64,000 nucleotides of DNA from Mesorhizobium norvegicum (GTDB lineage Bacteria; Pseudomonadota; Alphaproteobacteria; Rhizobiales; Rhizobiaceae), in NCBI RefSeq assembly GCF_004919685.1, contig NZ_SMYZ01000021.1:131203-195202 (forward strand), in the 5' to 3' direction. Positions 26,565 through 35,003 of the stretch are shown here, in pieces. Each line of letters starts with the position of its first letter. Positions within the stretch are counted from its first letter, which is position 1. The notes beneath the pieces are model-generated. The model did not search any database and was not told the origin of the DNA. It worked only from the letters and a program-made list of their open reading frames with translations. A program made the position numbers and the translations under genes.

Positions 26565-27671
26565 ATGTTCAAATTCACGGGGAAAGTGCTTTCCCTTTCG
26601 GCCGCGACCCTGATGGTGTCGTCGGTGATTTCGTCCGCGGCTTCGCTGGACGATCTCGTCAAGGCCGCGAAGGCAGAAGGCCAGCTCACAACCATCGCGC
26701 TGCCGCATGACTGGTGCGGCTACGGCGACGTCATCGCCGGCTTCAAGGCGAAGTATCCGGAAATCACCATCAACGAACTCAATCCCGATGCCGGTTCCGG
26801 CGACGAGGTCGAGGCGATCAAGGCCAACAAGGACAACAAGGGCCCGCAGGCGCCCGACGTCATCGACGTCGGCCTGTCCTTCGGCCCGTCCGCTAAGAAG
26901 GATGGTCTGATCCAGCCTTACAAGGTGTCGACCTGGGACTCGATCCCCGACAGCGCCAAGGATGCGGAAGGCTATTGGACTGGCGACTATTACGGCGTGC
27001 TGTCCTTCCAGGTGAACAAGGACATCGTCAAGGAAGCTCCGGCCGACTGGGCCGATCTTCTGAAGCCGGAATTCGCCAACACGGTCGCACTCGCCGGTGA
27101 TCCGCGCGCTTCGAACCAGGCCATCCAGGGCGTTTATGCCGCCGGCCTGTCGTCGGGCGCCGCCGCTGGTGAAGCCGCCGGTACCGCTGGCCTCGACTTC
27201 TTCAAGAAGCTCAACGCCGCCGGCAATTTCGTGCCGGTCATCGGCAAGGCCGCGACGCTTGCCCAGGGCCAGACCCCGATCCTGATCACCTGGGACTACA
27301 ACGCGCTCGCCGGCCGCGACACGCTGAAGGGCAACCCGCCCGTCGACGTCGTCGTGCCGAAGACCGGTGTCGTCGCCGGTGTCTACGTGCAGGCGATCAG
27401 CGCTTACGCGCCGCATCCGAACGCCGCCAAGCTCTGGCTGGAATACCTCTACTCGGACGAAGGCCAGGTCGCCTGGCTGAAGGGTTATTGCCACCCGATC
27501 CGCTTCAACGATCTCGCCAAGAACGGCAAGATCCCGGCTGACGTCCTGGCCAAGCTGCCGCCGGCTGAGTCCTATGCGGCTGCGGTGTTCCCGACGCTCG
27601 ACGAGCAGGGCAAAGCCAAGGAAGCCATCACCAAGAACTGGGACGCCGTTGTCGGCGCCAACGTCAAGTAA
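26565..27671 (+). CDS. ABC transporter substrate-binding protein
   Basis: A 368-residue periplasmic binding protein. The signal peptide covers about residues 1-26 (hydrophobic VLSLSAATLMVSSVISSAAS). The mature part begins LDDLVKAAKAEGQLTTIALP and has the family 1 type pattern of iron(III)/polyamine/aminoethylphosphonate-type binders, with ITWDYNALAGRDTL late in the chain. The start at 26565 has GGAGAG at good spacing. Two permeases and an ATPase follow, separated by an attenuator-like hairpin. The ligand is not readable; closeness to the ligase and dehydrogenases suggests an amine or organic acid. Confidence 0.85.
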   Translation: MFKFTGKVLSLSAATLMVSSVISSAASLDDLVKAAKAEGQLTTIALPHDWCGYGDVIAGFKAKYPEITINELNPDAGSGDEVEAIKANKDNKGPQAPDVIDVGLSFGPSAKKDGLIQPYKVSTWDSIPDSAKDAEGYWTGDYYGVLSFQVNKDIVKEAPADWADLLKPEFANTVALAGDPRASNQAIQGVYAAGLSSGAAAGEAAGTAGLDFFKKLNAAGNFVPVIGKAATLAQGQTPILITWDYNALAGRDTLKGNPPVDVVVPKTGVVAGVYVQAISAYAPHPNAAKLWLEYLYSDEGQVAWLKGYCHPIRFNDLAKNGKIPADVLAKLPPAESYAAAVFPTLDEQGKAKEAITKNWDAVVGANVK

Positions 27672-27683
27672 GACTTGAAATCC

Positions 27684-27709
27684 ACCGGGCGGCTTCACGG
27701 CCGCCCGGT
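27684..27709 (+). terminator. Hairpin between binding-protein and permease genes
   Basis: ACCGGGCGGC (27684-27693) and GCCGCCCGGT (27700-27709) form a perfect 10-bp stem with loop TTCACG, followed by ctttctctc. Such hairpins after binding-protein genes protect that mRNA and lower permease expression. Confidence 0.65.
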
Positions 27710-27736
27710 CTTTCTCTCGAAGACGGTAGCCGGCGC

Positions 27737-28651
27737 ATGACCGATATCTCAATGTCCGACCATGCTGTTACCGGGAAGACCGCGCCTCCCGCCGAGGCAC
27801 GCAGCATGAGGCTGCCGACGCAGTGGCTTGGTGTCGCGCCTTTCTTCATCTTCGCCATCATGTTCCTGATCCTGCCGACGCTCTATCTGATGCTGGGCGC
27901 ATTCCAGAATGATGCGGGTGAATTCACCTTCGAAAATATTGCCGCGCTGGCGCAGCCGTCGATCGTTGCCGCCTACTGGATTTCGATCAAGGTCAGCCTC
28001 GCCTCATCGCTGATCGGCGCCTTCGCGGGTCTCGCCATCGCCATCGCCATCGTGCGCGGCGGCCTGCCGGAGTGGATACGCTCGGCGACGCTGACCTTCT
28101 CCGGCGTTGCTTCCAATTTCGCCGGCGTGCCGCTGGCCTTCGCCTTTATCGCAACGCTCGGCCGGCTGGGCCTTGCCACGGTGATCCTGAACACCTTGTT
28201 CGGCCTCAACATCTACGCTCACGGCTTCAACATCCTTTCGTTCTGGGGGCTGACGCTGACCTATGTCTACTTCCAGATTCCGCTGATGGTGGTGATCATC
28301 GTGCCGGCAATCGATGGTCTGAAGAAGGAATGGGGCGAGGCCGCCGCAACGCTTGGTGCGACCATGGCGCAATACTGGCGCATGGTGGTCATCCCGGTGA
28401 TCTGGCCGAGCTTCCTCGGCACCGTCATCCTCTTGTTCGCCAACGCCTTCGGCGCCATCGCCACCGCCTATGCGTTGACCGGCTCGTCGCTCAATATCGT
28501 GCCGATCCTGCTCTATGCGCAGATCCGCGGTGATGTGCTGCACAATGCCCATCTCGGCTATGCGATCGCCTTCGGCATGATCTTCATCACCGGCCTGGCC
28601 AATGTCTTCTACATCTGGTTCCGGACCCGTTCCGAGAGGTGGCTGAAATGA
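27737..28651 (+). CDS. ABC transporter permease
   Basis: A 304-residue inner-membrane permease with about six helices after a ~30-residue cytoplasmic start. The ATPase-coupling EAA loop is visible as EWGEAAATLGATMAQYWRMV, followed by VIPVIWPSFLGTVILLF. It pairs with the next permease, which starts inside its stop codon (ATGA). It matches the PotB/CysU-type (BPD_transp_1) fold of polyamine, iron and phosphonate importers. Confidence 0.88.
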   Translation: MTDISMSDHAVTGKTAPPAEARSMRLPTQWLGVAPFFIFAIMFLILPTLYLMLGAFQNDAGEFTFENIAALAQPSIVAAYWISIKVSLASSLIGAFAGLAIAIAIVRGGLPEWIRSATLTFSGVASNFAGVPLAFAFIATLGRLGLATVILNTLFGLNIYAHGFNILSFWGLTLTYVYFQIPLMVVIIVPAIDGLKKEWGEAAATLGATMAQYWRMVVIPVIWPSFLGTVILLFANAFGAIATAYALTGSSLNIVPILLYAQIRGDVLHNAHLGYAIAFGMIFITGLANVFYIWFRTRSERWLK

Positions 28652-29439
28652 AGTCGGGAAAGTTCTGGGCCTGGGTCGTTTTCGCGCTTGGCGCGGCCTA
28701 TTTCTTCATTCCGCTGATCGCGACCGTGGAGTTTTCCATGCGCATGCGGCGTGGCGAGTACTCCTTCGACGCCTACAAGGTCGTGCTCGGCGATGCCCGC
28801 TTCCAGGCGACGTTCGGCTATTCGGTGCTTGCCGCCGTCTTCACCATCATTCTCGGTGTGCTGATCGTGGTGCCGGCTGCCTACTGGATCCGGCTTCGCC
28901 TGCCGCAGTTGCGGCCGATCGTCGAGTTCATTACGCTGCTGCCGCTGGTCATCCCGGCCATCGTCATCGTCTTCGGCTACATCAGAATGTACGGGTCGAA
29001 TTCGCCGCTGCCGTTCCTGGCGACCGACACAGGCACCAATGCCTTGCTGGTCATCGGCTATGCGACACTGGCGCTGCCCTATATGTATCGCGCCGTCGAC
29101 ACCGGGCTTCGCACCATCGACGTGCGTACCTTGACGGAAGCGGCACAGATCCTCGGGGCTGGTTGGGGGACGATCATCACCCGTGTCATCCTGCCCAATG
29201 TGCTGATCGCGGTGCTCTCGGGCGCCTTCCTCACCTTCGCCATTGTCATTGGCGAGTTCACCATGGCGAGCCTGCTCAACCGGCCTGCTTTCGGCCCGTA
29301 TCTGCAGAATATTGGCGCCAACCGCGCCTATGAGCCGGCGGCACTTGCCATCATCGCCTTCGCCATCACCTGGGGCTGCATGTCGCTGATCCAGATCCTG
29401 TCCCGCTTCGCGCCGAGATCGGCGAACCGTCCGAACTGA
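28648..29439 (+). CDS. ABC transporter permease
   Basis: A 263-residue permease of the PotC-like type with six helices. The EAA coupling loop reads LTEAAQILGAGWGTIITRVI followed by LPNVLIAVLSGAF. The ATG at 28648 overlaps the previous stop (ATGA); an in-frame GTG at 28639 is less likely. It forms a heterodimer with the preceding permease. The ATPase gene starts 11 bases after its stop. Confidence 0.87.
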   Translation: MKSGKFWAWVVFALGAAYFFIPLIATVEFSMRMRRGEYSFDAYKVVLGDARFQATFGYSVLAAVFTIILGVLIVVPAAYWIRLRLPQLRPIVEFITLLPLVIPAIVIVFGYIRMYGSNSPLPFLATDTGTNALLVIGYATLALPYMYRAVDTGLRTIDVRTLTEAAQILGAGWGTIITRVILPNVLIAVLSGAFLTFAIVIGEFTMASLLNRPAFGPYLQNIGANRAYEPAALAIIAFAITWGCMSLIQILSRFAPRSANRPN

Positions 29440-29450
29440 AAGTCAAAGCC

Positions 29451-30515
29451 ATGGCCGATCCGTTCCTCTCCATCCAGCACGTTCGAAAATCCTTCGGCGC
29501 CACCACGGTCGTGGAGGATTTCAATCTCGACGTCGAGCGCGGCGAATTCGTCTCCTTCCTCGGCCCGTCCGGTTGCGGCAAGACCACCGTGCTGCGCATG
29601 GTGGCGGGCTTCGAGGAGCCGAGCGCCGGCACGATCGTCGTCGGCGGCAAGGACATTACGAGGCTGAAGCCCAACCAGCGCAATGTCGGCATGGTGTTCC
29701 AGGCCTATGCGCTGTTTCCGAACCTGACCGTGGCGCAGAATATCGGCTTCGGCCTGAAGGTCGCAGGCATGCCCAGGGCGGACATCGATGCTCGTGTCGC
29801 CGAGATGCTTGGCATCATCAAGCTGCCGCAGATGGCGGATCGCTATCCCTACCAGCTCTCGGGCGGCCAGCAGCAGCGCATCGCGCTGGCCCGCGCCATC
29901 GCACCGAAGCCGAAGCTGCTGCTGCTCGACGAGCCGCTGTCGGCGCTCGACGCCAAGGTGCGCGTGTCGTTGCGCGAGGAAATCCGCTCGATCCAGAAGA
30001 AGCTCGGCATCACCACCATCTTCGTGACGCACGACCAGGAAGAAGCGCTGTCGATCTCGGACCGCATCGCAGTCATGTATGGCGGCAAGGCCGAGCAGGT
30101 CGGCACGCCGTTCGAGATCTACAACCGCCCGGCAACCAAGTTCGTCGCCAATTTCGTCGGCACGCTGAACGTGCTGGAAGGCACCGTCACCGATGCCGCT
30201 GCTGGCACGGTGCGGGTCAATTCCGAACAGGTCTCGCTGAAGGGCAAGCTCAACGGCTCGAAGTCCGGTGATACGTTGTCACTGGCGCTGCGGCCGGAGG
30301 CGATTTCGCTTGGCCGCCAGCCCGGCCGCGACTCCAGCCTTTCCGGCGAGATCTCCGAGGTGCACTTCCTCGGTTCGGTCATCCGGGTTCGCGTCGGCAT
30401 CGGCGGCAACATGGTCTCGCTCGACACGTTCAACAGCCCGGCAACCCCGCCCCCCGCGGTCGGTGAAAAGGCCGAGATTTCGTTCTCGTCGGATGACATG
30501 CTGGTGCTGCACTAG
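29451..30515 (+). CDS. ABC transporter ATP-binding protein
   Basis: A 354-residue ATPase with Walker A GPSGCGKTT, signature LSGGQQQRIALARA, Walker B LLLDEPLSALD and the H-loop in FVTHDQEEAL. The last ~110 residues are a TOBE-type regulatory domain (NVLEGTVTDAAAGTVRV, ALRPEAISLGRQPG) as in PotA/FbpC-like proteins. It energises the import system encoded by the three preceding genes and is the last gene of the operon. The next gene is on the other strand. Confidence 0.9.
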   Translation: MADPFLSIQHVRKSFGATTVVEDFNLDVERGEFVSFLGPSGCGKTTVLRMVAGFEEPSAGTIVVGGKDITRLKPNQRNVGMVFQAYALFPNLTVAQNIGFGLKVAGMPRADIDARVAEMLGIIKLPQMADRYPYQLSGGQQQRIALARAIAPKPKLLLLDEPLSALDAKVRVSLREEIRSIQKKLGITTIFVTHDQEEALSISDRIAVMYGGKAEQVGTPFEIYNRPATKFVANFVGTLNVLEGTVTDAAAGTVRVNSEQVSLKGKLNGSKSGDTLSLALRPEAISLGRQPGRDSSLSGEISEVHFLGSVIRVRVGIGGNMVSLDTFNSPATPPPAVGEKAEISFSSDDMLVLH

Positions 30516-30532
30516 GCAGCGACAGCGCTCGC

Positions 30533-31159
30533 TTAGGCGGGCGCGATGAACGGTTGTGAGACCGTTTGAAAGACCGGCAGTGCTTCCATCCGCTCAGAAT
30601 GCGCGCTGAGCGCTGGGAAGTCCGTGAGCGAAACCAGCTCTGGATGCGCCTCGTCGATGAAGCGGAGCACCGCGGCAACCGCGATGTCGGCATGGCTGAT
30701 GCGGTCGCCGAACCAATAGGGCGTCGACCTTCCCTGACGGTCAGCTTCAAGCGCGGCAAGGACGGTTGCGATTTGTGTGCGGCAGCGTCCGATCCAGAGA
30801 TCCGAGACTTTCTCGTGCAAGCGCATCTCGTAAAACAGGCTGACCGCCTTGTCACCGAGCCCGGTGGCCAGGGCCGAGACCTTCAACGCCTGATGGCGGG
30901 CCGGTTCGGTCGTCGGAAACATCCGTTGGTCGGCCGGAACGAGGCTGTCCAGATAGTCGAGCATCAAATGGCTCTCGATCAGCACCTCGTCATTGTCGAG
31001 CACCAACGTCGGCACCCGTGTCAGCGGGTTGTAAGACCGGATCTTGTCGGCATCGCCGAAGGCCGACCAGGGATGATGTTCGTAGGATATCCCGTAGAGC
31101 GTCAGCGCGATGCCGACGCGGCGAACGAAGGGGGAGTCATATTGGCCGATGAGGATCAT
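30533..31159 (-). CDS. Glutathione S-transferase family protein
   Basis: A 208-residue GST. The N-terminal thioredoxin-like domain reads MILIGQYDSPFVRRVGIALT with the catalytic Ser/Tyr region at YDSPF; the cis-Pro loop is NPLTRVPTLVLDN and the glutathione motif is ESHLMLDYLD. The C-terminal helical domain follows. Such proteins conjugate or isomerise electrophiles with glutathione in the cytoplasm. It is a single gene convergent with the ABC operon. The start is placed at ATG 31159, where the domain begins; a 37-residue upstream extension has no match. Confidence 0.85.
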   Translation of the reverse strand: MILIGQYDSPFVRRVGIALTLYGISYEHHPWSAFGDADKIRSYNPLTRVPTLVLDNDEVLIESHLMLDYLDSLVPADQRMFPTTEPARHQALKVSALATGLGDKAVSLFYEMRLHEKVSDLWIGRCRTQIATVLAALEADRQGRSTPYWFGDRISHADIAVAAVLRFIDEAHPELVSLTDFPALSAHSERMEALPVFQTVSQPFIAPA

Positions 31160-31284
31160 ATCGGTCTTGTACGGCAGGAGCCTGTTTGAGGCGTACTGCC
31201 AGAGGGCTTGAGTTTGATGGCCAATCCGCCGCATCCTGCATGGATGTCTGCGCCGGCAATCCCGTCTCACGGATCTAAAGCCAC

Positions 31285-32838
31285 ATGGCTCTTTTTGAAC
31301 TCACCCTTGTCCTGCTTTTGACTGCCGTCGCGCTGACGGCGCTGTCGCGACGGCTGGAGATCCCCTATCCGTCGCTGCTGGCTTTGGCCGGGGTCGGGAT
31401 TGCGTTCGTGCCTGGCGCGCCAATGATCGAGATCGATCCGGAACTGGCGCTTGCCCTGTTCATCGCTCCGGTGCTTCTCGACGCCGCCTATGACACCTCG
31501 TTGCGCGACCTGAAGCGCTACCGGCTGTCGCTGGCACTGCTGGCGCTTGGCGCCGTTGTCTTCACCACTGTGGTGGTTGCGTTCGTTGGCTGGAAGATGG
31601 CCGGTCTGCCGATCGCGGCGGCGATCGCGCTCGGCGCCATCGTAGCACCTCCGGATGCGGTGGCGGCATCTGCTGTGCTCGGACAATTCAAGGTGCCGCA
31701 CCGCATCACCGCCATCCTGCAGGGCGAGAGCCTGCTCAACGATGCCACGGCACTGCTGATCTATCGGCTGGCGGTTTCGGCAGCGCTCGGCTCGATTATG
31801 CTGAGCAACGCCATTCCGACGATCTTGTTGTCAACCATAGGCAGCCTGGTTGCGGGTTATCTGTTTGGCCGCTTCTCGCTCATGACGCTCACCCGGATCG
31901 AGGATGCGGCGAGCAGCACGGTGGTGCAATTCGCAGGCACTTTCGGCGTCTGGATCCTGGCCGACAGGCTCGGCCTTTCGGCCATCATCACCATCGTCGT
32001 CTACGCCATGACCATCGCGCGCAGGGCGCCGCGCCGCATGTCGGCGAGACGCCGCGTCAGCACCTATTCGGTCTGGGAGACGGCCGTCTTCGTGCTCAAT
32101 GTGCTGGCTTTCGTGCTGATGGGCCTGCAGGCACGGTCGATCGTCGGCCGGCTCTCCGGAGAAGGGCAAGGCGAAGCCTTTCTCTTCGCCGCGACGGTGC
32201 TGGCCGTCGTCATCGTGGCGCGCCTCGTCTGGGTGGCGAGTTACGTTGCGATCATAAGATGGTTTGCCCGCTTCGGCAGCGAAGAGAGGAGGCGAGATGT
32301 GCCGACGTTTGGCGGCGCCGTGCTGGTCGGTTGGTGCGGCATGCGGGGGCTGGTGACGCTGGTGGTGGCCATTGCCCTGCCGGCCAATTTTCCCGGCCGC
32401 GATCCGATCGTGCTTGCCGCCTTCGCGGTGGTTCTGGGCACGCTGGTGCTGCAAGGCATGACCCTGAAGCCTTTGCTGCGGATACTCAACTTCGATCCCG
32501 ACAGAACCGTCGACAACGAGGTGGCGCAGGCGCGCGTTGCCATCATGCAGGCCGCGCTCGATGTGTTGAGCCGCAAGACGTCCGCGGCGGCAGCTGTTGT
32601 GCGCGAGCAATACGAGGCCCAGCGCCTGGTCGCGGAAAATCCGGACGACGCACAGGCGGCGACCGAATATGACCGGCTGCGCCTCTATGCCATCAACCGC
32701 CAGCGCGACACGCTGGAGGAACTGCGCCGCAACGGCACGATCGGTGACGAGGCCTATCACCGGCTGGAGGAAGAGATCGACTGGGCGGAACTGGCGGCAT
32801 CGCCGGCTGGAAGTTTCCAGCCGCTGACGACCTCCTGA
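31285..32838 (+). CDS. CPA1-family Na+/H+ antiporter
   Basis: A 517-residue cation:proton antiporter of the NhaP/NHE (CPA1) type with about 12 membrane segments and a C-terminal cytoplasmic tail from about residue 400. The ion-binding region is clear: APPDAVAASAVLGQFKVPHR, then ITAILQGESLLNDATALLIY with the Glu/Asp pair. It exports Na+ or K+ in exchange for H+ and supports pH and salt homeostasis. The tail is rich in charged residues and may be regulatory. It is divergent from the GST gene; its promoter should lie in 31160-31284. Confidence 0.88.
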   Translation: MALFELTLVLLLTAVALTALSRRLEIPYPSLLALAGVGIAFVPGAPMIEIDPELALALFIAPVLLDAAYDTSLRDLKRYRLSLALLALGAVVFTTVVVAFVGWKMAGLPIAAAIALGAIVAPPDAVAASAVLGQFKVPHRITAILQGESLLNDATALLIYRLAVSAALGSIMLSNAIPTILLSTIGSLVAGYLFGRFSLMTLTRIEDAASSTVVQFAGTFGVWILADRLGLSAIITIVVYAMTIARRAPRRMSARRRVSTYSVWETAVFVLNVLAFVLMGLQARSIVGRLSGEGQGEAFLFAATVLAVVIVARLVWVASYVAIIRWFARFGSEERRRDVPTFGGAVLVGWCGMRGLVTLVVAIALPANFPGRDPIVLAAFAVVLGTLVLQGMTLKPLLRILNFDPDRTVDNEVAQARVAIMQAALDVLSRKTSAAAAVVREQYEAQRLVAENPDDAQAATEYDRLRLYAINRQRDTLEELRRNGTIGDEAYHRLEEEIDWAELAASPAGSFQPLTTS

Positions 32839-32926
32839 CCGCTGGCCCATCCCCGTCGCTCGCTCGGTACATTGCAACGCTATCGCCGAACGGCTACTGC
32901 CATCACAAAATTGAGCCGGATAAGCA

Positions 32927-33829
32927 ATGAAGCTGGTCAGCTACAACATCCAGTACGGGTTCGGCGGCGACGGCCGCTACGATCTTTCGCGTGCAGCGCG
33001 GATCGTTGCCGGCGCTGATATCATTGCTTTGCAGGAAGTCGAACGACACTGGCAGCGCAGCAATTTCGACGACCAGCCGGAGCAGCTTTCCAGCCTGCTG
33101 CCGGACTATCACTGGGTCTATGGCCCAGCCTTCGACATGGATGCCAGCGAGCAGCGCGACGGTCGTCTGGTCAACCGGCGCCGCCAGTTCGGCACCATGG
33201 TGCTGTCGAAGCTGCCGATCGTCTGGTCCCGGCTGCATGCGCTGCCGATGCGCCGCACGCTGCGGCCGCTCAACACGCGCAATGCGGCGCTCGAATGCAT
33301 GATCCGCACGCCGGCCGGCCCGGTGCGGGTGTTATCGCTGCATCTCGCTCATATCGCGGTCGAGGAGCGGCTGGAGCAGATCGACTATCTCATGGCCGAG
33401 CACCGCCGGGCACCGTCCGATGGCGGGCCGTGGAGCGGTGTCGACGACGAGCCCACGCGCAATTGGACCAGCGGCGAAGCGGAGCCGGAAAACCCGCTGG
33501 CGGCGATCTGGATGGGTGATTTCAACATGGAGCCGGGCAGTGCCGAATACCGCCGCATCGTCGGCAGCACGCCCTACCATCGCGGCGCGGCCTACCTTGA
33601 CGGCTTCGTTGATGCCGCCGCTGTCGCCAGCGAGCCGGCCGCGGATTTCCACACCCATGTGAAGACCATCGACGGCAAGGTTACAAAACGCCGGCTCGAT
33701 CATTGCTTCGTCGGTGGTATGTTTGCCGGGCGCGTGCGCTCGATCAGTGCCGACATCGGTGAGATTGCCTCGGACCATTTCCCGCTGCGGGTTGACATCG
33801 ATCTCGAAACGCCCGGCATCGCCCCATGA
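32927..33829 (+). CDS. Endonuclease/exonuclease/phosphatase family hydrolase
   Basis: A 300-residue EEP-superfamily metal-dependent phosphoesterase. Motifs in order are LVSYNIQYGFGGDGRYDL, DIIALQEVERHW (catalytic Glu), WMGDFNMEPGSAEYRRI (Asp and Asn) and KRRLDHCFVGG and IASDHFPLRVDI (Asp-His). There is no signal peptide, so action is cytoplasmic. The substrate could be a sphingomyelin-like lipid, nucleic acid or inositol phosphate; sequence alone does not say. The EamA gene begins 7 bases after its stop and may be co-transcribed. Confidence 0.83.
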   Translation: MKLVSYNIQYGFGGDGRYDLSRAARIVAGADIIALQEVERHWQRSNFDDQPEQLSSLLPDYHWVYGPAFDMDASEQRDGRLVNRRRQFGTMVLSKLPIVWSRLHALPMRRTLRPLNTRNAALECMIRTPAGPVRVLSLHLAHIAVEERLEQIDYLMAEHRRAPSDGGPWSGVDDEPTRNWTSGEAEPENPLAAIWMGDFNMEPGSAEYRRIVGSTPYHRGAAYLDGFVDAAAVASEPAADFHTHVKTIDGKVTKRRLDHCFVGGMFAGRVRSISADIGEIASDHFPLRVDIDLETPGIAP

Positions 33830-33836
33830 GCCGCGC

Positions 33837-34682
33837 ATGACACTTTTCGTCTTCTTCGCAGTGCTTGCCGCCGCCGCCATGCACGCGATCTGGAACGCGC
33901 TGGTCAAGGTCCATCTCGACCGCTTCCTGTCGATCACGCTGATGACGCTCGGCATGGGCGCCGCAGCACTGGTGGTGCTGCCCTTCGTCGAAGTGCCGAA
34001 GGCGGAAGTGTGGCCCTACATCATCGCCTCGGTCATTTTCCACATGGGCTACCGGACCTTCTTGATCGGCGCCTACAAGGCCGGCGACTTCGCCCAGACC
34101 TATCCGCTGGCGCGCGGCACCGCACCGCTGCTGGCGGCCTTTGGCGGCATGTTCGTCGTTGCCGAGATACCGGGGCCGTTCGCCATTCTCGGCATTTTTC
34201 TGCTGTCGGCCGGCACGCTGGTGATGTCGTTTCGCGGCGGCGCGCATCTGGAAAAGCTGAACCTGCGCGCGGTCGGCTTTGCGCTGGGCACCTCGATCTT
34301 CATCGCCAGCTACACGCTGTCCGACGGCAGCGGCGCGCGGCTGGCCGCCACGGCGCAGAGCTATGCCGCCTGGCTGTTCATCTGCGACGCTTTTGGCGCC
34401 TTGGTGCTGTGCCTCATCTTCCGTGGGCCGAAGGCGCTGCCGGTGCTGGCGCGCGACTGGAAGACGGGGCTGTTCACCGGCGTGCTCAGCGGTGCGGCCT
34501 ACTGGATCGTGATGTGGGCGATGACCAACGCGCCGATCGCCTCAGTGGCATCGCTGCGCGAAACCTCGATCCTGTTTGCCATGATGATCTCGGTGTTCGC
34601 GCTCGGCGAGAAGATGACGGGCTGGCGCGGTGCCGCCGCGCTCAGCATCGTTGCGGGTGTCGTCGCGCTCAGGCTTGGCTGA
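33837..34682 (+). CDS. EamA/DMT-family transporter
   Basis: A 281-residue membrane protein with ten hydrophobic segments arranged as two five-helix EamA repeats, the drug/metabolite transporter plan. The first repeat opens FFAVLAAAAMHAIWNALVKV; the second ends TSILFAMMISVFALGEKM. Homologues export amino acids or other metabolites. ATG 33837 is the first start consistent with the family opening. Its last 14 bases overlap the end of a convergent Dabb gene. Confidence 0.83.
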   Translation: MTLFVFFAVLAAAAMHAIWNALVKVHLDRFLSITLMTLGMGAAALVVLPFVEVPKAEVWPYIIASVIFHMGYRTFLIGAYKAGDFAQTYPLARGTAPLLAAFGGMFVVAEIPGPFAILGIFLLSAGTLVMSFRGGAHLEKLNLRAVGFALGTSIFIASYTLSDGSGARLAATAQSYAAWLFICDAFGALVLCLIFRGPKALPVLARDWKTGLFTGVLSGAAYWIVMWAMTNAPIASVASLRETSILFAMMISVFALGEKMTGWRGAAALSIVAGVVALRLG

Positions 34683-34986
34683 TCTCCAGATCGAAGACCA
34701 TCAGTCCGTCCGTGCCGCCTTCGAGAGCCGCCACCAGCCGCGCGCCGGCGCGCTGATGCGCCTCATGCACCAGATAGGCGTCGCGCGCGGCGGCATCGCG
34801 GAAATCGATGGTGAAGCCATGGCTGAAGCCGCGGGCAAATGGCTCCGGGCTGACATTGGCGCTGAATTTTACCGTGTCCATGCCGTCGATCACCTGTCGC
34901 AGCGCCTCGAGATCGGCGTGGATTGCCTTGCGTTCGCCGTCGCCAACATCGTTGCGGAATCTAGCGAAAACACAGTGCCTGATCAT
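34669..34986 (-). CDS. Dabb-domain (stress-responsive alpha/beta barrel) protein
   Basis: A 105-residue dimeric ferredoxin-like alpha/beta barrel protein. It opens MIRHCVFARFRNDVGDGERK and has the family pattern FSHGFTIDFRDAAARDAYLV followed by H in HEAHQRAG. Functions in the family range from polyketide cyclisation to stress proteins of unknown role. It follows a GMC oxidoreductase gene on the minus strand after an 18-base gap and may be the last gene of that operon. Confidence 0.8.
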   Translation of the reverse strand: MIRHCVFARFRNDVGDGERKAIHADLEALRQVIDGMDTVKFSANVSPEPFARGFSHGFTIDFRDAAARDAYLVHEAHQRAGARLVAALEGGTDGLMVFDLEISQA

Positions 34987-35003
34987 TTCTTGCTCCTGAG
35001 TGG

